64,000 bases of DNA from Paenibacillus lupini (GTDB lineage: Bacteria; Bacillota; Bacilli; Paenibacillales; Paenibacillaceae), in the NCBI RefSeq assembly GCF_011761355.1, contig NZ_JAASRW010000012.1, positions 88,132 through 152,131 of the forward strand, given 5' to 3'. A program made the translations under genes and the position numbers. Positions 60,399 through 64,000 of the stretch are shown here, piece by piece. The number at the start of each line of letters is the position of its first letter. Position 1 is the first letter of the stretch. A model generated the notes under the pieces. It made no database searches. It was not told where the DNA came from and saw nothing but the letters and a program-made list of their open reading frames with translations.

Positions 60399-62117
60399 TT
60401 GGAGACGATGTACACCAGGGCGCCACGCCGTCGCAAGGGCGGAGGAGCATGGTATACGATGCTGTTCCTGCTATTCATTGCGGCTGCTATGGCCGTTTGG
60501 TTTATTTATATGAAGTTTATACCGAACCAGCATTTAACGACGCCAGATTATACAATGGAACACCCGATTACCTACCAGGGCGAAGTGATGGAACAAGGGG
60601 CCATAATAGAAAAAGATGAAGTGATGCTGCCGATTGCAGCTGTACAGCAGGTTCTTGGTACGGACGAGCCTATTTATTATGAGGCAGAAACCGGTTCTAT
60701 TATTTTAACCACATCTAATAAAGTTCTACGATTAAAGACAGATGCTCTTACAGCGCAGCTTAACCAGAAACCTTATGAGCTTCATATAGCTGCAAAGACT
60801 AAAGATAACGTCGTATATTTACCTATTACACCTCTTGAAGAGCTTTATGGTCTGAAAGTTGAGTATAAGCCTGACTCAGGCATCGTTATTTTACTCCAAG
60901 CGGGGGAATCTATACAGCAAGCGAAAGCTCTAAAGTCAAAGGGAAGTGCGATCAGGACGAAGACAAGCATCCATTCCCCGATTTTAGAGAAAGTACCGCA
61001 GGGTGAAATTATCCGCATTTGGGGAGAGAACAAAGGCTGGCTGTTCGTCCAAGGTCCTGAGGGGCAGCTTGGTTATATGGAAAAAGGCAGTATGCAGTTA
61101 GCAAGTATTGAAAAAGTTCCTCAACCGGATAAGGAAGATGCTTTTATTCCATGGAAAGTGCTCGGCAGCAAAATTAACCTCACTTGGGAAGCAGTATATG
61201 AGAAAAATCCAGATCCGGCGTCCATTGGTACGCTTAAAGGTGTGAATGTCGTTAGTCCAACCTGGCTTGAGCTGCAGGATGGTAAAGGCACCATTAAAGG
61301 TAAAATTGATCCGACTTATGTACGCTGGGCGCATGAGCAGGGGATGCAAATTTGGGCCCTATTCAGTAATGGGTTTGAGCCTGAGCAGACAACAGCAGCA
61401 CTAGCAAAGGCAGATACGCGGTTCTCTATGATTCAGCAGCTGCTTGTCTTTGCCGAAACGTATCATCTTCAAGGCATTAATATTGATTTCGAGAATGTGC
61501 GAACATCGGACAAAGCTAATCTTGTGCAATTTGTGAGGGAGCTTACGCCGCTGCTTCATGAACAAGGGCTTGTTGTATCTATAGATGTAACGCCAAAGTC
61601 TAACAGTGAGCTATGGTCATTATTTCTTGATCGTGAGGCACTCGGGCGGACTGTCGACTATATGATGGTGATGGCATATGATGAGCACTGGGCTACTAGT
61701 CCGGAAGCAGGTTCGGTAGCATCACTTGGCTGGACCGAAAATGCTGTTAAGCGCATTATCGAAGAGGATGGCGTCCCTTCAAATAAGATTATATTGAGCA
61801 TGCCATTATATAGCCGGATTTGGACAGGCCAAGACGGAGAAGTAAAGTCCAAAGCAGTAGGTATGGATAAAGTAAAAGATATTATTGCAACCAAGAAACT
61901 AACACCTAAGTTTGATCAAGCTTCAGGTCAGAATTATGTGGAATATAAAGAGGATGGCGTACTCAACCGCATATGGATTGAAGATGCAACCTCGATACAA
62001 TCCCGTGTTAAGCTGATGCATGATCTTGATCTAGCCGGCGTAGCGACATGGAATCGTTCCTTCCAGACGGCATCGATCTGGCCCATCATAGATGAAGCGA
62101 TAAACAAAAGGCCATAA
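60399..62117 (+). CDS. GH18-type glycosidase with SH3 and Cu-amine-oxidase-N-like domains
   Basis: The 572-residue protein has an N-terminal membrane anchor (about 15-40), a Cu-amine-oxidase-N-like domain (about 60-165; KDEVMLPIAAVQQVLG, VVYLPITPLEELYGLKVEY), a bacterial SH3 domain (about 180-240; IRTKTSIHSPILEKVPQGEIIRIW) and a GH18 (alpha/beta)8 barrel (about 265-572). The catalytic strand reads LQGINIDFENV: the acid Glu and the preceding Asp are kept, the first Asp of DxxDxDxE is Gln and the second Asn, as in YaaH-type spore enzymes. It may act on peptidoglycan N-acetylglucosamine. The TTG start has AAGGAG 9 bases upstream. Confidence 0.9.
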   Translation: METMYTRAPRRRKGGGAWYTMLFLLFIAAAMAVWFIYMKFIPNQHLTTPDYTMEHPITYQGEVMEQGAIIEKDEVMLPIAAVQQVLGTDEPIYYEAETGSIILTTSNKVLRLKTDALTAQLNQKPYELHIAAKTKDNVVYLPITPLEELYGLKVEYKPDSGIVILLQAGESIQQAKALKSKGSAIRTKTSIHSPILEKVPQGEIIRIWGENKGWLFVQGPEGQLGYMEKGSMQLASIEKVPQPDKEDAFIPWKVLGSKINLTWEAVYEKNPDPASIGTLKGVNVVSPTWLELQDGKGTIKGKIDPTYVRWAHEQGMQIWALFSNGFEPEQTTAALAKADTRFSMIQQLLVFAETYHLQGINIDFENVRTSDKANLVQFVRELTPLLHEQGLVVSIDVTPKSNSELWSLFLDREALGRTVDYMMVMAYDEHWATSPEAGSVASLGWTENAVKRIIEEDGVPSNKIILSMPLYSRIWTGQDGEVKSKAVGMDKVKDIIATKKLTPKFDQASGQNYVEYKEDGVLNRIWIEDATSIQSRVKLMHDLDLAGVATWNRSFQTASIWPIIDEAINKRP

Positions 62118-62138
62118 TAGTTATTATCCGCAATATAT

Positions 62139-62190
62139 AAAAGAAGCTGCTACAAAGGGTTCAGTACCCGATGTGGCAGCTTCTTTTGTT
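62139..62190. terminator. Bidirectional terminator
   Basis: AAAAGAAGCTGC (62139-62150) pairs with GCAGCTTCTTTT (62176-62187) with an inner GGGT/ACCC stem. It separates the GH18 gene and the converging ygzB. Confidence 0.92.
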
Positions 62191-62193
62191 CTA

Positions 62194-62544
62194 TTAAACC
62201 GAAGGTTCATGTGTCGCCTGAGCGGGATCAAGCGTCAGTATGGTTTTACAGTACATACAACGGTCGGTTTTGCCAAGCATTTTTGTCGGTCGGTGACATT
62301 CCGGGCATTCCAGCATTGTTGCACTGGTGGACATCATCCCTGCCCAGAAGTACACAACGCAGCTAATTAGGAGGGAGATCATTCCGATGACCATAAAGAT
62401 AGCGGCAAATATTTTGCCGGCATGTCCCCACCAAACGATTCCGCCTGTTCCAATGATCATGACACCCATGCCAACCAGAGTAAAGACGAGGCCCCACAAA
62501 CGGAATTCATTGATTTTTGCCGATTTGAAAAAAATCTTATTCAC
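62194..62544 (-). CDS. ygzB: YgzB-family membrane protein (zinc ribbon, DUF2614)
   Basis: The 116-residue protein has two membrane segments (about 10-35 and 42-68; LVFTLVGMGVMIIGTGGIVWW, IFAAIFMVIGMISLLISCVVYFWAGMMSTSA) and a C-terminal zinc ribbon (CPECHRPTKMLGKTDRCMYCK). It matches Bacillus YgzB, which lies between perR and ygxA as here. GTG at 62544 has GAGAGG 9 bases upstream and gives a start equal to YgzB; the longer opening from 62739 would run over the divergent gene's control region. Function unknown. Confidence 0.92.
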   Translation of the reverse strand: MNKIFFKSAKINEFRLWGLVFTLVGMGVMIIGTGGIVWWGHAGKIFAAIFMVIGMISLLISCVVYFWAGMMSTSATMLECPECHRPTKMLGKTDRCMYCKTILTLDPAQATHEPSV

Positions 62545-62647
62545 TATTCCATTCCTCTCTGTGACGACAGACATATGTAAGGAATACGGTTTTCTTAAAA
62601 AGGAAGCAGGAAACCGCCCCAGTTTGTCGAAAAAGATAATACTATAC

Positions 62648-62662
62648 AGATAATTATTATAG
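62648..62662. promoter_or_regulatory. Fur-family box (PerR or Fur) between ygzB and ygxA
   Basis: AGATAATTATTATAG matches 11 of 14 positions of the PerR box TTATAATNATTATAA, with an unbroken core ATAATTATTAT; it fits the Fur box TGATAATNATTATCA equally well. It lies 36 bases before the ygxA start and about 105 bases before the ygzB start. Confidence 0.65.
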
Positions 62663-62697
62663 CTTAATCCCATTGGATTAGCTATATGGAGGCCCAA

Positions 62698-63570
62698 GTG
62701 AGTACGAAACAGTATTTTATAGAAGCGTATCGTTCGCAACCGGATTTAGTTGGACTGTTAGCAATAGAGAATCCGTATCCATATAATCCGCTTGTTGAGG
62801 GATTGGACGTATTAATTTTTGTTGTTCGAGAAAGTGTGCGCAGTGAATCAACCGAGCATGTTTGTTTGAACGGTCAACGGATCATGATTCGGACGGTTGA
62901 TACCGATCGTTTGGAACAATGGATTGCCAACAGAGGGCAGGGCAGCATTATCCAATGGATGGTTCGGGGGGAGATATTAATGGAGCGCGACAATTATTTA
63001 ACGAACATTCGCGAGCAGTTGATGTTATTTCCGGATATGATGAGAGAGCAAAAGCGTTTCGCTGAGTTTTCTGGATTCCTGCGTACTTACTTACAAGCAA
63101 AGCAGGATATTGAAGATAACAACATATTGGATGCACACAGTAATGTCATGGCCGCGCTTCATCATTGGGCTCATATTGTTCTAATAGAAGAAGGCCATCA
63201 TCCCGAATTGACTGTGTGGCGGCAAATTCGCAGAGTTCATCCGGGTGTATATAAGCTGTACGAGGAATTGACGGCAAGTCCAGAGTCCTTGGAACAACGT
63301 GTGCGTCTGGTTATGCTTGCTTGTGAGTTCACCGTTATGAACAAAATGAAAGCATGCTGCGCCTTATTGTTTGATGCGATCAGCAGCCGGCAGGAGCCTT
63401 GGAGTATATGTGAGCTCCAGAACTACCCTTCGATTCACGAGCTTCATATTGATCTGTCCCTTGTTGTACAGAATCTTGTGAAACGCGCGTATGTCCGTGA
63501 GGTTGCTGTTATGCCCGATAACGGGGACCCTGATATTATGGAATTAAAGTACCTCCTGACGGCAATCTAA
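62698..63570 (+). CDS. ygxA: Nucleotidyltransferase-like protein YgxA
   Basis: The 290-residue protein matches the YgxA family of nucleotidyltransferase-like proteins: LVGLLAIENPYPYNPLVEGLDVLIFVV, RVDTDRLEQWI-like RTVDTDRLEQWI, WMVRGEILMERDNYL, FAEFSGFLRTYLQAKQDIEDNNILDAHSNVMAALHHWAHIVLIEEG, then a winged-helix C-terminus. The catalytic GS/D motif of active nucleotidyltransferases is not obvious, so activity is unclear. GTG at 62698 follows TGGAGG by 5 bases. As in Bacillus subtilis, the gene lies next to perR-ygzB and just before an rRNA operon. Confidence 0.92.
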   Translation: MSTKQYFIEAYRSQPDLVGLLAIENPYPYNPLVEGLDVLIFVVRESVRSESTEHVCLNGQRIMIRTVDTDRLEQWIANRGQGSIIQWMVRGEILMERDNYLTNIREQLMLFPDMMREQKRFAEFSGFLRTYLQAKQDIEDNNILDAHSNVMAALHHWAHIVLIEEGHHPELTVWRQIRRVHPGVYKLYEELTASPESLEQRVRLVMLACEFTVMNKMKACCALLFDAISSRQEPWSICELQNYPSIHELHIDLSLVVQNLVKRAYVREVAVMPDNGDPDIMELKYLLTAI

Positions 63571-63585
63571 TGTAGAAGTGTACGT

Positions 63586-63621
63586 AAAATACCCGTTATT
63601 CTTAACGGGTATTTTATTTTG
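63586..63621 (+). terminator. Rho-independent terminator after ygxA
   Basis: AAAATACCCGTTA pairs with TTAACGGGTATTTT, followed by ATTTT. Confidence 0.92.
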
Positions 63622-63630
63622 ATTAAAGGG

Positions 63631-63660
63631 TTGACTTACCTTTTAGCCCTGTGGTACATT
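63631..63660 (+). promoter_or_regulatory. rRNA operon promoter P1
   Basis: TTGACT (63631-63636) and TACATT (63655-63660) are 18 bases apart. It is the first of two tandem promoters ahead of the 16S gene; the gap 63571-63910 holds the terminator, both promoters and the boxA-like leader. Confidence 0.7.
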
Positions 63661-63740
63661 AATACTCGCCGCTTTTGAAGCAAGGCGTTCTAAGTCGAAA
63701 ACGACAACCGAAAAAATTGTCGAAAGTCGAAAAAAAGTAC

Positions 63741-63770
63741 TTGCAATCAACTAGGCATCTGTGATATATT
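63741..63770 (+). promoter_or_regulatory. rRNA operon promoter P2
   Basis: TTGCAA (63741-63746) and TATATT (63765-63770) are 18 bases apart, followed by an AT-rich start region. Tandem promoters are usual for rRNA operons in Bacillus relatives. Confidence 0.7.
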
Positions 63771-63816
63771 ATAAAAGTCGCCGCTGAGATAAGAGGTCGA
63801 CGAATGCAAGAAAAAT

Positions 63817-63825
63817 TGTTCTTTG
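63817..63825 (+). promoter_or_regulatory. boxA-like antitermination element in the rRNA leader
   Basis: TGTTCTTTG, within TTGTTCTTTGAAAACTGAAC, is the antitermination-type motif commonly found in Bacillus-group rRNA leaders, about 90 bases before the 16S gene. Confidence 0.7.
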
Positions 63826-63910
63826 AAAACTGAACAACGAGCAAAACTGCCCCGTTAGAAATAACGGAAATAGCGATAAAAACAAAGTTTGAGCAAGTCA
63901 AACAGAACCA

Positions 63911-64000
63911 TTTCATGGAGAGTTTGATCCTGGCTCAGGACGAACGCTGGCGGCGTGCCTAATACATGCAAGTCGAGCGGATCTTTTCCTTCGGGAAAAG
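63911..64000 (+). rRNA. 16S ribosomal RNA, 5' end (continues beyond the window)
   Basis: GAGAGTTTGATCCTGGCTCAG, GACGAACGCTGGCGGCGTGC and AATACATGCAAGTCGAGCGG are the unchanged first bases of bacterial 16S rRNA (E. coli positions 8-70). The window ends in the V1 hairpin (CTTTTCC TTCG GGAAAAG). The 5' end is set by alignment with the E. coli and Bacillus ends and could shift by a few bases. Confidence 0.99.

Noticed and set aside
1..64000. CRISPR arrays, prophage, insertion sequences and tRNA genes
   Set aside because: No regularly spaced repeats, transposase or integrase frames, terminal inverted repeats with target duplications, or tRNA cloverleaf sequences were found in the intergenic regions read.

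Overview
The window is a stretch of chromosome from a low-to-moderate GC, spore-forming member of the Bacillota, most likely Paenibacillus or a close relative. This rests on S-layer-homology (SLH) anchored enzymes, YesM/YesN two-component pairs beside LplA/LplB/YtcP-type sugar transporters, a YjcZ-type sporulation peptide, the EndoAI/EndoA pair behind alr, the order perR-ygzB-ygxA-rrn, and the first ~90 bases of a Bacillota-type 16S rRNA gene at the right edge. No phage, transposase, CRISPR array or tRNA gene was seen.

Layout. 1-17.7 kb is a polysaccharide-foraging region. It holds the 3' end of an SLH protein, a giant SLH-anchored GH115 alpha-glucuronidase, an ABC sugar importer (two permeases and a binding lipoprotein) with a YesN/YesM pair, then a cytoplasmic (alpha/alpha)6-barrel glycosidase divergent from its likely AraC regulator. 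17.7-22.5 kb holds a guanine-riboswitch-controlled xpt-pbuX operon and a polar amino-acid ABC importer. 22.5-31.5 kb is mixed: alkaline phosphatase, a CAP-domain protein, a free-methionine sulfoxide reductase, a small sporulation peptide, diaminopimelate dehydrogenase, a His-rich G3E GTPase followed by a His-rich secreted protein, a GGDEF-EAL protein and a lipoprotein. 31.6-39.9 kb has an AraC regulator divergent from a pyruvate kinase, a frameshifted endonuclease/winged-helix gene, a DedA-type membrane protein, and two tandem secreted asparaginases (one SLH-anchored) behind a TnrA/GlnR box.

40-43.5 kb is the ydcC-alr-ndoAI-ndoA block known from Bacillus. 43.8-49.9 kb is a compact Tad-like operon: CpaB/SAF protein, TadZ-like, TadA, TadB, TadC, and four very short pilin-like proteins, two of them only 53 and 48 residues. 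50-53.8 kb carries an M24 peptidase, a YdbS/YdbT pair of bacterial PH-domain proteins and an unknown protein. 53.9-57.2 kb is gatCAB. 57.3-59.8 kb holds an MgtC-like membrane protein overlapping a DUF4097-like protein. 59.8-64 kb is perR, a GH18/SH3 protein, ygzB, ygxA and the rRNA operon promoters.

How it fits together. The left third looks like a glucuronoxylan-type system: surface enzymes bound to the cell wall cut side chains, the ABC importer brings in oligosaccharides, and YesM/YesN senses them. Nitrogen scavenging is represented by secreted asparaginases under apparent TnrA (and perhaps CcpA) control. The most unusual items are the Tad-like operon, whose pilin-like proteins lack the usual prepilin cleavage motif and whose TadZ lacks the Walker A lysines; a tandem hairpin repeat between tadB and tadC; the paired His-rich GTPase/secreted protein; a pyruvate kinase with an altered potassium site; and a strong Fur-family (PerR or Fur) box upstream of ygxA. 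All functional statements rest on reading the sequence and on family knowledge; no database search was run.
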